NCBI GenBank assembly: GCA_021773435.1
Contig: JAJFKC010000010.1
Location: 124,001-188,000 of the forward strand
Source of the DNA: Porticoccaceae bacterium
GTDB taxonomy: Bacteria; Pseudomonadota; Gammaproteobacteria; Pseudomonadales; Porticoccaceae
DNA: 64,000 bases
Reading direction: 5' to 3'
A program made the position numbers and the translations under genes. The notes under the pieces were generated by a model that ran no database searches, was not told the origin of the DNA, and worked only from the letters and a program-made list of their open reading frames with translations. Shown piece after piece: positions 26,126-34,859 of the stretch (positions are counted from its first letter, which is position 1; each line of letters starts with the position of its first letter).

Positions 26126-26137
26126 TGCTATCTCCTC

Positions 26138-26914
26138 TTAGTCGGTCTGTAGTGGGCGCAGTTTGCGCTTTGTTAATTTACGGGCGACTAAGCGTGGCAA
26201 ACGCCGCAACATACCAAAAAATAGGGTGGCGTGCATTTTGCTGATAGCGAGATTATCTCGCCAGGGAGAAAAATGGGAAATACCATCGACAGGGTAGGAG
26301 ACCTGGGTGGGGAGGTTGATGACTTCGCCGCCACACCAGACCCAGTGGACCGCGATTTCTGATTCGAATTCCATGCGATTACCCATGGCTTGCTCATCAA
26401 TCAGCGCCACAGTTTCCTTAAGTGGATAAAGCCGAAAACCGCACATGGAGTCTTTCACTGCCAGAGACAGGGAGTTGATCCATACCCAAATATGCGTCAG
26501 GTAACGGGCATAGTAGCGATGTGCCGGGACACTGCTATCGTATATCGGACAGCCGCAAATCAATGCGGCGGGCTTGTTCTTGCCCATCGCCAGAAAACGC
26601 GCCACATCTTCAGTGGCGTGCTGGCCATCGGCATCTATCTGCAAGGCGTGGCTGAAACCCTGGGTTTTGGCCTCTCTCAGTCCTGCTTTCAGAGCCCCGC
26701 CTTTGCCCCGATTGGTGGGCAGTCGAATGATTTCAGTGCCTGGGTCATCACTGGCTAGTTTTTGCAGTACCTTAGCGCAAACTGAGTCGGAGCCATCGTC
26801 CACCAGGATGATGGGTAATCGCGCTGTCAATAAGTGAGCCATGGTGGCGGTGATAGCCTGCTCGTGATTGTATACCGGCACGATAATACAAGGCTTGAAG
26901 TCTGGATCGCTCAC
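26138..26914 (-). CDS. Family 2 glycosyltransferase of the aryl polyene cluster
   Basis: A 258-residue GT-A fold enzyme. Its N terminus IIVPVYNHEQ, the VDDGSD at about 38-43 and the DADGQH metal-binding motif at about 94-99 match dolichyl-phosphate-sugar-like GT2 enzymes. No membrane domain follows. It probably adds a sugar to the lipid carrier of the polyene. It overlaps the ligase fusion by 4 bp, and the acyltransferase follows; the two together cover the domains of a fused ApeJ. Confidence 0.83.
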   Translation of the reverse strand: MSDPDFKPCIIVPVYNHEQAITATMAHLLTARLPIILVDDGSDSVCAKVLQKLASDDPGTEIIRLPTNRGKGGALKAGLREAKTQGFSHALQIDADGQHATEDVARFLAMGKNKPAALICGCPIYDSSVPAHRYYARYLTHIWVWINSLSLAVKDSMCGFRLYPLKETVALIDEQAMGNRMEFESEIAVHWVWCGGEVINLPTQVSYPVDGISHFSPWRDNLAISKMHATLFFGMLRRLPRLVARKLTKRKLRPLQTD

Positions 26915-28701
26915 GTATTTTGACCCAGTACAATACGGCCAGTGGCATGGGGGCCGAGATCGGAATAATAAGTAAAGTCGATCTTTTGTTTGGCTGAATC
27001 GTATTGTAGTTCGAGGGTGATTTTCTGACCCGGATGGATGATCTGTTTGAACTTGATGACTTCAAGGCGCAGGAAGTCTTGCTTCAAAGTAAACATCTGG
27101 CGGGCATAATGATTTGCCCAATGCACTTGAACAACGCCCGGTAAAATGGGGGCTTCGTCAAAGTGACCATCAAAAAATAGCAGGTCTTCCGGTACCTGTA
27201 GTTGCAAGCATAGATGTTCCGCGCTGGGGCTGTGGCGTTCCAGCTCTACAGGCAGCTGCGGGCGTGCTTGCTCCGTTGTCTTGACGAACAAATCGAGCAG
27301 CGTTTTTTGTTCCAATTTGCCTTGCGAGTTGATCGGGAGTCGTTCTACATATCGCCACCGACGGGGTAGCAAAGGTCGCTCAAAGCTTTGTAAAAGGTGT
27401 TCTCTGAGCGATTCATTGAGGTGGCGTTTACCTTTGTCGCTCATAAGTTTTTCTGCTGCAGTGGACAAAACCACCACAGCGGCAATTTCTACCCGCTGAC
27501 CGTCAAGCATCAAAAGGCGAGCAGCCTTCACAAAAGGGTGTTCGAGCATGCAGGTTTCCATTTCATCCAGAGAGGTACGCTTGCCTTCGACTTTGACAAT
27601 ACGGTCAGCCCTGCCGAGGAGGGTAAACTCGCCGTGATTATTAAAACGCACTCGGTCTGCAGTCTTCAGCCACTCGACCGAGTCTGGTAAGTGATCTGAG
27701 CACACTGCAAGGGTGTCATCACTATTGTTTTTACGCACCTGAACCCCTGGCATAGCTTGCCAGAAGGCTTCATCAGCGGGGTTTTGTTGACGCCAGGCAA
27801 TACCTCCGGTCTCTGAACTGCCGTATACCTCGGATATAGCCACCCCGAATCGCTCTCTGGCAAGCAGACTGGCGTCTCGGTGTAGCGGTGCCCCGGAGCT
27901 GAAAATAGCCGACATTTTTTTTAGGGTATCGCCATCAAGCTGAGCTGGAATCCGCGATAAATGGGTGGGGCTTGAGATCAGAGCCAGGGGCCAATCCAGC
28001 CGAGCTCGGAATTTGATTTCTTCGAGGTATTCACAGGCCTGGGCATCAAAGCAGTGGCCCGCGGCCAAAGGCCAGAGTACGCGAAACAGCAGGCCATAGA
28101 TGTGTTGATGGCTCACCGTGGCCAGCACCAGGGTCGGCGACGCAGGACGGGTGGCAGATGGTGGCAGGGTAGAGCATAAGTCATTACCCCAAAGTGTCTG
28201 TAAATGCGCAACTTCGCTGCTTAATTGTTTGATGGTTTTGGGAATGGCCTGAGGCTCGCCGCTGGAGCCGGAAGTGTAGACTTTCAGTAATACGGCGTTG
28301 GGATCAATTCTGATATGAGTTAATTCGCTCAGTAGTTGTGGCTTCAAGGCATGAGGCAAAGGCGGTGTTAGTGTAGGCGTTGTCACCAGGTCATCAAAAT
28401 CACCAATAAAGGCATCTACCTGTTTAGCCAGGCCGGCTACCAGAGCCGGTTGTCGGCTACCCGGTAAATAAGCAGTTTTACCCAGGGACCAGAGTGCAAA
28501 CAGGATGGCCGAAAACTCTCCTGCATCGTGGTGGTACAAAGCCCAGTCTTGCTCGTCCCGCTGCTGTAAGAGCTGCCGCCAGGTGGCGACTCGGCTTAAC
28601 CAATCAAGCCAGCTTGATACAGTACCGTTATTGATAAGGACTGGCCAACTGTCGTCACGGACTGCACCCAGTAAGTCTTCGATCGCGATGAAATTAGTCA
28701 T
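26911..28701 (-). CDS. Acyl/aryl ligase fused to a hotdog dehydratase (ApeH-ApeI fusion)
   Basis: A 596-residue fusion. Residues 1-470 form an AMP-binding ligase (P-loop TSGSSGEP at 143-150, then YGSSETGGIAWR and LLGRADRIVKVEGKR), like ApeH, which activates an aryl acid and loads it on ACP. Residues about 500-596 form an ApeI-like hotdog with FFDGHFDEAPILPG, catalytic-type His513. In the E. coli APE cluster these are separate genes. The fusion would keep loading and dehydration on one protein. It follows the COG4648-type membrane protein gene. Confidence 0.87.
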   Translation of the reverse strand: MTNFIAIEDLLGAVRDDSWPVLINNGTVSSWLDWLSRVATWRQLLQQRDEQDWALYHHDAGEFSAILFALWSLGKTAYLPGSRQPALVAGLAKQVDAFIGDFDDLVTTPTLTPPLPHALKPQLLSELTHIRIDPNAVLLKVYTSGSSGEPQAIPKTIKQLSSEVAHLQTLWGNDLCSTLPPSATRPASPTLVLATVSHQHIYGLLFRVLWPLAAGHCFDAQACEYLEEIKFRARLDWPLALISSPTHLSRIPAQLDGDTLKKMSAIFSSGAPLHRDASLLARERFGVAISEVYGSSETGGIAWRQQNPADEAFWQAMPGVQVRKNNSDDTLAVCSDHLPDSVEWLKTADRVRFNNHGEFTLLGRADRIVKVEGKRTSLDEMETCMLEHPFVKAARLLMLDGQRVEIAAVVVLSTAAEKLMSDKGKRHLNESLREHLLQSFERPLLPRRWRYVERLPINSQGKLEQKTLLDLFVKTTEQARPQLPVELERHSPSAEHLCLQLQVPEDLLFFDGHFDEAPILPGVVQVHWANHYARQMFTLKQDFLRLEVIKFKQIIHPGQKITLELQYDSAKQKIDFTYYSDLGPHATGRIVLGQNT

Positions 28702-28732
28702 AGATATTGATTATCGGGCATCGCTTCGGGCA

Positions 28733-29275
28733 TCAGGCATTTCTCATCACCCGCTGCCTCACTAGCCACTCTGCGGCGAAAAGTGTGCCCATGCACAAAT
28801 AGGCGACCAGGCCATTATATAAAGCCCACTGCGCATCTGTACCGTACAGAGTGATGGCTAAGGCGACACTGCCATTTAAGCCAAAAAAACAGCACCATAC
28901 CTTGGTTACCTGGCGGGTATAAATCACGCCCCGTTCTGGTAATTGAGGGTCCTGGAGACGGGCAATTCGCTCAATCATTGATGGTGGGCTTTTTAAACTC
29001 CAGAGAAATAACCCCAGGAAGCTGACACTCACTAAAACCGGATAGAGCTTTAGTGCCAGGGGACTATTGAGCAGCCAGGTCCATACGCCCAACAGCGTTA
29101 ATAAAGGCAGCCAGAACCAATGATTTAGAGGTGATTCACCTAGACTCATCATACGAATTCCGGCGATAACAATGAGCAGTAAAACCAGATGCCGTGCATC
29201 AAAACTTTGCAGTCCCATATAGACAGCCAGGGGATAGAGCAGGGTGATGATCACTAGCACAACGCGTTTAGCCAT
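28733..29275 (-). CDS. COG4648-type inner-membrane protein of aryl polyene clusters
   Basis: A 180-residue protein with about five predicted membrane helices and short loops, plus the family segment SPPSMIERIARLQDPQLPE. Such proteins occupy the ApeG position between the ACPs and the ligase; their function is unknown. Here the gene lies 15 bp after the second ACP and 31 bp before the ligase fusion. It may scaffold the synthase at the membrane. Confidence 0.75.
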   Translation of the reverse strand: MAKRVVLVIITLLYPLAVYMGLQSFDARHLVLLLIVIAGIRMMSLGESPLNHWFWLPLLTLLGVWTWLLNSPLALKLYPVLVSVSFLGLFLWSLKSPPSMIERIARLQDPQLPERGVIYTRQVTKVWCCFFGLNGSVALAITLYGTDAQWALYNGLVAYLCMGTLFAAEWLVRQRVMRNA

Positions 29276-29290
29276 GGCTGTTTTAAGGGT

Positions 29291-29545
29291 TTATTGAGAT
29301 TTCGATATCAGGCTTTCGACGGCATCGACGATATCATCAACGGTGCGAACACTTTTGAAATCTTCGGGTTTGATTTTCTTGCCGGTGAGCTTTTTGAGCT
29401 CTACGACCAGATCAACCGCATCGATACTGTCGATATCGAGATCTTCGTACAGATTCGACGCCAGGCTAATATCGGCTTCGTCCAGTTCAAATAACTCTAC
29501 CAAAACTGTAGTGATTTTGTTTTGAATCTCATCTCGGTCGAGCAT
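29291..29545 (-). CDS. apeF: Acyl carrier protein, second of the aryl polyene pair (ApeF position)
   Basis: An 84-residue ACP with the attachment motif DLDIDSIDAV (serine at residue 40). Start ATG at 29545 shares one base with the stop of the upstream ACP gene, so translation is coupled. Assigned as ApeF by order only; ApeE and ApeF have distinct roles in starter loading and elongation in the E. coli system, and the sequence does not say which is which here. Confidence 0.85.
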   Translation of the reverse strand: MLDRDEIQNKITTVLVELFELDEADISLASNLYEDLDIDSIDAVDLVVELKKLTGKKIKPEDFKSVRTVDDIVDAVESLISKSQ

Positions 29546-29829
29546 TAGTGTTCTCCTTTCCCGTCAGCCTGGGTCGAGGCCTGAGTTTTGACGAAAAGAG
29601 CCAGATTATGCACACAGGCAAAGTGTATTTTAATTTGCTCTGAGTCGGCATCACCCTTGACCCCATAACGCTTTTGCAATGCCAGACCCAGCTCCAGTGC
29701 ATCAATCGAGTCGAGCCCCAGGCCCTCCACAAACAGGGCCTCATGACTGTCAATGTCGGCAATGGCGATATCTTCAAGGTCGAGGGTGTCGATAATCAGT
29801 TGCTTAAGCTCCTGCTCTAGTTCATTCAT
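29545..29829 (-). CDS. apeE: Acyl carrier protein, first of the aryl polyene pair (ApeE position)
   Basis: A 94-residue ACP with GLGLDSIDALEL (serine at residue 41). It is less acidic at its C terminus than the following ACP. It lies directly after the PlsC-like acyltransferase gene with an 8-bp overlap. Assigned as ApeE by order. Confidence 0.85.
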   Translation of the reverse strand: MNELEQELKQLIIDTLDLEDIAIADIDSHEALFVEGLGLDSIDALELGLALQKRYGVKGDADSEQIKIHFACVHNLALFVKTQASTQADGKGEH

Positions 29830-30628
29830 GTAACACTAACTCCTGAGTGAAGTATTGTTCTAAAAAACGCGTCAGCTGACGGGCAGCTCGTGCAGGGGTA
29901 GCTAGATTTCGGAATTCTTGTATATCGAGTGTTGGCCGCAGGATAAGGGAAAAATGCATGCGTCGCTCAGGAATTTGATACCACTTAAGATCTTTGGTCA
30001 ACGTACTTGGCCGGCAATTGATGATGGCCGGGGTGACATCGCTACCCGAGCGTAACGCAATATTGGCTGCACCACGGCGCATTGACAGCGCTTGACCAGG
30101 GCTTGTCCGTGTACCCTCCGGAAAAATTATCAGTGTGTTACCGCGTTTTAGTGACTCGGCCGCTAAGTCAATCACTAGCTCGGGGCTGTCGTTGGCGATG
30201 TACCCTGCCATTTTAATGGGGCCTCTCCTGAAAGGGTTGCTCAATAAGCTACTTTTTACCACGCAGTCGGCCCGTTTAATAAAGGCAATCAGAAATACCA
30301 CGTCAATTAGCGAAGGATGGTTGGCAAAAATAAGTTGGCCTGGGCGATTAAGCTCGCTGCGATCGGGCATGGAGTAAGTTAACACGCCCAGGCCGCGCAT
30401 CATCTCAACAAAAGCGCGGAAGCTGTAGTGGACTAAGGCTTTGGCCCTACGTTCTCGCTTTAAAGCCCCGCCGGGCAAGAGGTATAGCAGAGGTATCGCA
30501 AGCCAGGGCAGGATTAACCCCCCAATGGCGAAGACCAGAAAACAAAGGCCCGTAGCCGCCATGCGCCAATATTTATTGACTAGCGTTAACATCGCTAGAC
30601 TTATTTGTTTTTGTCCAGCGCCAGGCAT
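29822..30628 (-). CDS. PlsC-like 1-acylglycerol-phosphate acyltransferase of the aryl polyene cluster
   Basis: About 268 residues from ATG 30628, chosen because GGAG lies 6 bases upstream; ATG 30655 (weak site) or 30592 are alternatives. A hydrophobic N-terminal pair of helices is followed by NHPSLID (HX4D) and FPEGTR, the catalytic and acceptor motifs of PlsC enzymes. It holds the ApeD position and probably acylates a glycerol- or sugar-linked carrier of the polyene. It overlaps the 3' end of apeC, typical of tight coupling. Confidence 0.83.
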   Translation of the reverse strand: MPGAGQKQISLAMLTLVNKYWRMAATGLCFLVFAIGGLILPWLAIPLLYLLPGGALKRERRAKALVHYSFRAFVEMMRGLGVLTYSMPDRSELNRPGQLIFANHPSLIDVVFLIAFIKRADCVVKSSLLSNPFRRGPIKMAGYIANDSPELVIDLAAESLKRGNTLIIFPEGTRTSPGQALSMRRGAANIALRSGSDVTPAIINCRPSTLTKDLKWYQIPERRMHFSLILRPTLDIQEFRNLATPARAARQLTRFLEQYFTQELVLHE

Positions 30629-31448
30629 GACGGTCTCCAGAGACAATGAGTTCATTATCTTCTGGACTTAGCAGGTACTTCAAAAGGGCTAAGGCCTGTG
30701 GTTCAGGTATCTGTTGATTGAGTGCCTGTTGGTCCAGTACTGGTAGCTCAGGAGCTTTATTGGCACGATCGCCACGACGACTGAGGGGCGCTGGATCGCA
30801 AATTGACAGTGTCAGCTTCTGAGGAGTGTAGCGGTGCGCCTCTTCGTTCAGCTCTGCACTTATCTCAAGGTCAGGGCTTGAAGCCTCAGAACTCAACAAG
30901 AAAGCGATGGCGTAGGGGTATTCAGGTCCAGGATCGTTACCTGTGTAGATCGATGGAACCGGTTCATCGTAAATAATACACAGGATTTCTGAGCAGGATT
31001 GCTCATCCATAATGGCGGCAGCTTCGAGTAATGTCGTGCCGATATCGCCCGCGAGCGCGGTAATGCTGCTTGGGTCCTTTCTGGCAATGGACATGACGCC
31101 GCCAATGGCATTGTGTACTGACAGGCTGAAATGGGTGGGGGATAAAGGTTCTTGCGCAGCCAGCGATTGGAGCAGCCCGACGGTGCGTTCAAGCTCCCCA
31201 TGGCGACTGCTGAACACACAGGGGATTTCAATATCGCTACCTCGCAGCAGCGGGAAGGCTACAGACAACGCCATTTTACCCAGTGAGCTGAGACGACGTC
31301 GCAGCATGGGCGGCACATCGGATATATCTGGAGTACTGCTCACTTCGGCTTGTTTCTGACCCGATGCCCATTGCTGCCAATCTTCCAAAGAGTGAATGCC
31401 GGGCATCCATGCAGACCAGTCTTTAACGGTTAAAACAATAGAACTCAT
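30573..31448 (-). CDS. apeC: ApeC-like ketosynthase homolog, chain-length factor
   Basis: A 291-residue protein with a ketosynthase-like N-terminal fold. At the nucleophile position it has SVHNAIGGVMS with no cysteine, so it is inactive as a condensing enzyme. It is the usual first gene of the APE biosynthetic run and pairs with ApeO to fix chain length. It begins the long minus-strand operon that continues to 14207 or beyond. A hairpin lies in its leader (31458-31476). Confidence 0.8.
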   Translation of the reverse strand: MSSIVLTVKDWSAWMPGIHSLEDWQQWASGQKQAEVSSTPDISDVPPMLRRRLSSLGKMALSVAFPLLRGSDIEIPCVFSSRHGELERTVGLLQSLAAQEPLSPTHFSLSVHNAIGGVMSIARKDPSSITALAGDIGTTLLEAAAIMDEQSCSEILCIIYDEPVPSIYTGNDPGPEYPYAIAFLLSSEASSPDLEISAELNEEAHRYTPQKLTLSICDPAPLSRRGDRANKAPELPVLDQQALNQQIPEPQALALLKYLLSPEDNELIVSGDRHAWRWTKTNKSSDVNASQ

Positions 31449-31457
31449 GGGGCCTCG

Positions 31458-31476
31458 AAAGCACGCGATGTGCTTT
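31458..31476. promoter_or_regulatory. Inverted repeat in the leader of the aryl polyene operon
   Basis: AAAGCAC and GTGCTTT are perfect 7-bp arms around a 5-bp loop, starting 10 bp upstream of the apeC start codon. It could be an operator or an RNA hairpin near the ribosome site. No known regulator consensus is recognised. Confidence 0.4.
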
Positions 31477-31650
31477 TATATACAAAGCAATATGTCTACA
31501 AAACAGCGTGCGCCCTATGCCGGAGAAGGGCGCGATGTCTGTATTGAAATGATCAATAATACTGATGCTACGAGCCAGCAGACAAAAGGAATACAATTGC
31601 GTGCATATTTTACTGGCAAATAAGGTTCAGGCAAGTGTGCTTGAGATCAG

Positions 31651-31678
31651 TTGCCAAGCGTTAACCTTGCGCTATAAT
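31651..31678 (+). promoter_or_regulatory. Sigma-70-type promoter for the PPTase operon
   Basis: TTGCCA (31651-31656), 16-bp spacer, then perfect TATAAT (31673-31678), 35 bp before the small exported protein gene. It would drive that gene and the phosphopantetheinyl transferase. Confidence 0.65.
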
Positions 31679-31713
31679 CAGCTTTTACTAAACACCTGGA
31701 GCGGACAAAGGAT

Positions 31714-32145
31714 ATGAAAACGCGTTCAATGATTATGATATTCACTATGCTGGTACTTTCAACGGTGGCTCAAGCCCGGGATACTAAACACCTGTTTCCG
31801 ATTGCTGAAGCGATGAACAGCGCTGCTGCACAGGAGCAACTTAATAAGAATATTAAATTCTACTTTGGTAAGAATTCGGCAAAATATCAGAAGGCCGTGG
31901 GTACCTATACCGCCAATCGAAAAACCAACGCCTTTAATAAATCGGACGATGAAGCCTGCAGATGGGTCTTTCTGTCCGCGTTAGTGGCGCTCCAGGATCG
32001 AGCTATTGCTGAAGGCGGCAATGCGGTAGTTGATATCCATAGCTATTATAAAAAAGATGCGATGCACAGCGCCGAAAGTTATGAATGTCACGCCGGTGCT
32101 TTTATGTCCGGCGTTGCTCTCAGAGGAACAGTCGTTAAAAAGTAA
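31714..32145 (+). CDS. Small exported protein of unknown function
   Basis: A 143-residue protein with a signal peptide (MIMIFTMLVLSTVAQA then cleavage near ARD). The mature part has two cysteines (DEACRW and YECHAG) that could pair, and a conserved block GGNAVVDIHSYY ... GVALRGTVV. Relatives are sometimes mislabelled as an excinuclease subunit; nothing here supports DNA repair. It is six bp upstream of the phosphopantetheinyl transferase, under one strong promoter, so it may have a cell-envelope role tied to the pigment. Confidence 0.75.
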   Translation: MKTRSMIMIFTMLVLSTVAQARDTKHLFPIAEAMNSAAAQEQLNKNIKFYFGKNSAKYQKAVGTYTANRKTNAFNKSDDEACRWVFLSALVALQDRAIAEGGNAVVDIHSYYKKDAMHSAESYECHAGAFMSGVALRGTVVKK

Positions 32146-32151
32146 ACTGAC

Positions 32152-32877
32152 ATGGGGGCCTCAGTCGCCCTGTGGCTTTGGCCTGATGTAGACCACCTGT
32201 CGAATCTGCAAGTCGAAGAATATGTGCCTGGGTTTAGTGCAAGTGAAAAGCGCTATCTCAATAGTATTAGCGCTAGACGTCGAAGACTTGAATATATTGC
32301 TGGTCACCACTTAATCCGGCAGATGCTGGTCGACCTTATTCCTCTCTGGGATCAAGATCACAGCATTGAGCACCACAAAGGGGCTGCGCCATTCTTGAGC
32401 GGCCCTGACCTCGACGGTATTTCTTTTAATCTCTCACACAGCGGTAATAGGGTTTGTTGCGCTGTCGGGCTTCATTGTGAGCTGGGTTTGGATATAGAGT
32501 TACCTCGAGAGCGTCGTCGAGGTCAACAGATTGCAGAGACTTATTTCACTGAGAAGGAAGCAGAGCGGATAGCCAGGCTACCCTTAACTGAGCGAGGTGG
32601 TGAGTTCTCCCGGGTCTGGACCTTAAAAGAAAGCCTGCTCAAAGCCAAAAGGGAAAGTATTACCAGCAAAAATATCGCTATCGAGTTTCAGCGCCAGATC
32701 GAAGCTCCAGCCAGTGCGAGTTGGTATTGTTATAGTTTTATGCTGGATCGTCTTTATGGTGCGCTGAGCCTCTCATCGCCATTGACCAGGCCTCTTCAGG
32801 TTCAGGTTTACCGTCCTGCCATGATCTCAACGACAATTATTAAGCCCGAAACAATGCTTTATACCCCCCGGTTTTAA
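32152..32877 (+). CDS. 4'-phosphopantetheinyl transferase (Sfp type)
   Basis: A 241-residue PPTase. It has FNLSHSGN, then GLDIELPRE with the Mg-binding Asp and Glu, and FSRVWTLKESLLKA, the Sfp-type signature. It transfers phosphopantetheine from CoA to the ACP serines of the cluster (three ACPs). Position at the edge of an APE gene set is usual. It probably activates both the APE and the DAR ACPs. Confidence 0.9.
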   Translation: MGASVALWLWPDVDHLSNLQVEEYVPGFSASEKRYLNSISARRRRLEYIAGHHLIRQMLVDLIPLWDQDHSIEHHKGAAPFLSGPDLDGISFNLSHSGNRVCCAVGLHCELGLDIELPRERRRGQQIAETYFTEKEAERIARLPLTERGGEFSRVWTLKESLLKAKRESITSKNIAIEFQRQIEAPASASWYCYSFMLDRLYGALSLSSPLTRPLQVQVYRPAMISTTIIKPETMLYTPRF

Positions 32878-33239
32878 GTGGAGTTTTTACTAAACGTCAG
32901 CGGAAAGGGGGTAAGGAAAATGGCTGGTGGAGGGACTGTGTTCTAATCCCCAACATTATCGGCATCGACCTGGCCGCTGAGCCTGCGCCGCACATGAGAC
33001 CATGACATACCGATAGCGAGAATCAGGCATAAAATAATAATTGATTGCCGTTGAGTTTTCAGAGTATTCAACAATTAACTTTCGCCTTCTGTATCGCGCA
33101 ACTGCGCGATACTATAAGCTCTTCTGCCAGGCTCTACTGCTTAGGTTTTGAACTTCAATTAAAGCTGTTTCGCTATCTGCCGGATGTCTTATTCTATTTG
33201 CATCCAGCCGCGGTACGCAACTTGCGTTGTAGTGATCCA
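32878..33239. other. Intergenic stretch without a recognisable gene
   Basis: About 360 bp between the convergent PPTase and GMC oxidoreductase genes. A 70-codon plus-strand frame exists (33045-33254) but has no family resemblance, no good ribosome site and overlaps the GMC gene end. No terminator with a clear T-run is seen. Confidence 0.5.
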
Positions 33240-34859
33240 CTATGCCGAAACTGAAAGGTTACCCTTCGCTATAATTTGTAGGGCGACTCGCGTCGCCAAA
33301 GCCTGAATAACGATGGTGGGGTTTCCTGCAGTTGACGTTGGGAAGAGAGAACCGTCAGCGATGTATAGCCCAGAGATATCGTGGGTTTCACCGTAAGCGT
33401 CGGTCACCGACGAGTTGGGATTCGCACCCATTCGACAAGTGCCTAGCAAATGGGTGCCCAAAAAACCGGGTGCGAGGGCTTCGTGAATATCATTAGCACC
33501 GGCAGCACTTAAGACGTCATGAACGGTTTGTTTCATATGGTGCAGCATAGTTCGATCATTATCGTGAATATTAATTTTGATACGGGGCACAGGCAGACCA
33601 AAAGTGTCTTTTACCGCTGGGTCTAGACTAATCTGATCTCGCTCCGTTGCGAAGTGTTCACCATATGCTGATATTGCAACCGAATGGCCAAAGTTTTTCT
33701 CGATATACTCGACAAGCTCTTTTCCAAAGAGGTTTTTCGGAGCTGCCATTTTGTCGTAGAAACGTACTGGTCCGCCTTCGGCATTGCGCAGCGCTAAAAT
33801 ATAGCCTCCTGCGAAATCTCGTTTGTCATCGTGGTCATAGTAGTCCTGTACCATGCCATTGATATTCGGCCCCTTGTATGCGTCTATTCGTTCCTCGAAA
33901 AGTCCACGTGCACTGACCACGGTGTGGCAGGAGAAGTTTTTGCCGACCAGGCCGGACGAGTTAGCAAGTCCATTAGGATGATCGTAACGCGCAGACATCA
34001 ATAGTAAACGCGGTGTTTCAACAGCGTTACAACAGAGCGCTACAACTTTGGCTCGTTGGAACTGCAAATTTTTTGACTCATCGAAGTACTCTATACCCGT
34101 CACGCGCTTTCCGTCTTTCGCAAGCATAACTCTCGTCGCCATCACTCCAATGCGGATGATGGCGCCGGATTTTTCTGCTTCGGGTAGATAAGTTTGAGCC
34201 ATATTACTGATGGCGCCCATAAAACAGCCTGACCAACAACCCCCACAAAAATTGCAGGGTGCACGGGTATTAGTAGCACGTGAGAGGATGGCCATTGGCG
34301 CATGGGCAGCGTTAAGACCTAAGGCATCGCAGCCCTTTTTCACACGTTTCACGGCACAGCTCATTTCGATGGCAGGGTTAGGATACGGGCCGCGTGGTGG
34401 CTCGAACCGGTTGTCCAGCTTGCCGGAAACCCCAAGCATGGCTTCAACTCTCTCGAAATGGGGTGTTAATTCGCTAAAAGGTATAGGCCAGTCGACCGCT
34501 AGCCCGGTCAGGGAGTTGCGCTTTAAGTCGCCTGGGTGTGGGCGTGCACAAAAGCCCTCGTAATGCATGGTCGAACCGCCAACCGCCTTGACACGAGAAA
34601 GTACAAAGCTGGGATCGCTATCGGGTGCATAGGTGACTCGATCTCGTTGTGCATCTTCATCGACATTATTACTGGAAAAATATTGGTCGGGGCGCAGCTC
34701 CCAATGAGGCAAATTGGTAGGGATTCGCGAACGATCGAGCCGCTGACCAGCTTCGAGGACGACGACTTTTAAACCTTTGAGAGCGAGCTCCCGCGCCAGC
34801 ACACCGCCGCTGGCACCCGAACCAACTATGCAGACATCTACCTCATCTGTGCCTGGCAT
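33240..34859 (-). CDS. GMC-family oxidoreductase with Fe-S-type cysteine cluster
   Basis: A 539-residue flavoprotein. It has GSGASGG (13-19) for FAD, the family block VKAVGGSTMHYEGF (90-103) and a C-terminal GTCRMG ... VIQALATR. Cys202, Cys205, Cys208 and Cys212 (CNFCGGCWSGC) resemble the Fe-S-binding loop of FAD-dependent glucose/gluconate dehydrogenases, which pass electrons to cytochrome c. Its partner, a subunit-3-like protein, is encoded directly upstream with a one-base overlap. Substrate unknown: sugar, alcohol or steroid-like. No cytochrome subunit is adjacent. Confidence 0.87.
   Translation of the reverse strand: MPGTDEVDVCIVGSGASGGVLARELALKGLKVVVLEAGQRLDRSRIPTNLPHWELRPDQYFSSNNVDEDAQRDRVTYAPDSDPSFVLSRVKAVGGSTMHYEGFCARPHPGDLKRNSLTGLAVDWPIPFSELTPHFERVEAMLGVSGKLDNRFEPPRGPYPNPAIEMSCAVKRVKKGCDALGLNAAHAPMAILSRATNTRAPCNFCGGCWSGCFMGAISNMAQTYLPEAEKSGAIIRIGVMATRVMLAKDGKRVTGIEYFDESKNLQFQRAKVVALCCNAVETPRLLLMSARYDHPNGLANSSGLVGKNFSCHTVVSARGLFEERIDAYKGPNINGMVQDYYDHDDKRDFAGGYILALRNAEGGPVRFYDKMAAPKNLFGKELVEYIEKNFGHSVAISAYGEHFATERDQISLDPAVKDTFGLPVPRIKINIHDNDRTMLHHMKQTVHDVLSAAGANDIHEALAPGFLGTHLLGTCRMGANPNSSVTDAYGETHDISGLYIADGSLFPTSTAGNPTIVIQALATRVALQIIAKGNLSVSA

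Noticed and set aside
31396-31623. Plus-strand frame opposite the apeC start
   Set aside because: It overlaps the apeC coding start and leader on the other strand, and its product resembles nothing.
33045-33254. Plus-strand frame of about 70 codons after the PPTase gene
   Set aside because: It resembles no family I know, has no ribosome site, overlaps the GMC gene end and has unusual composition for this genome.
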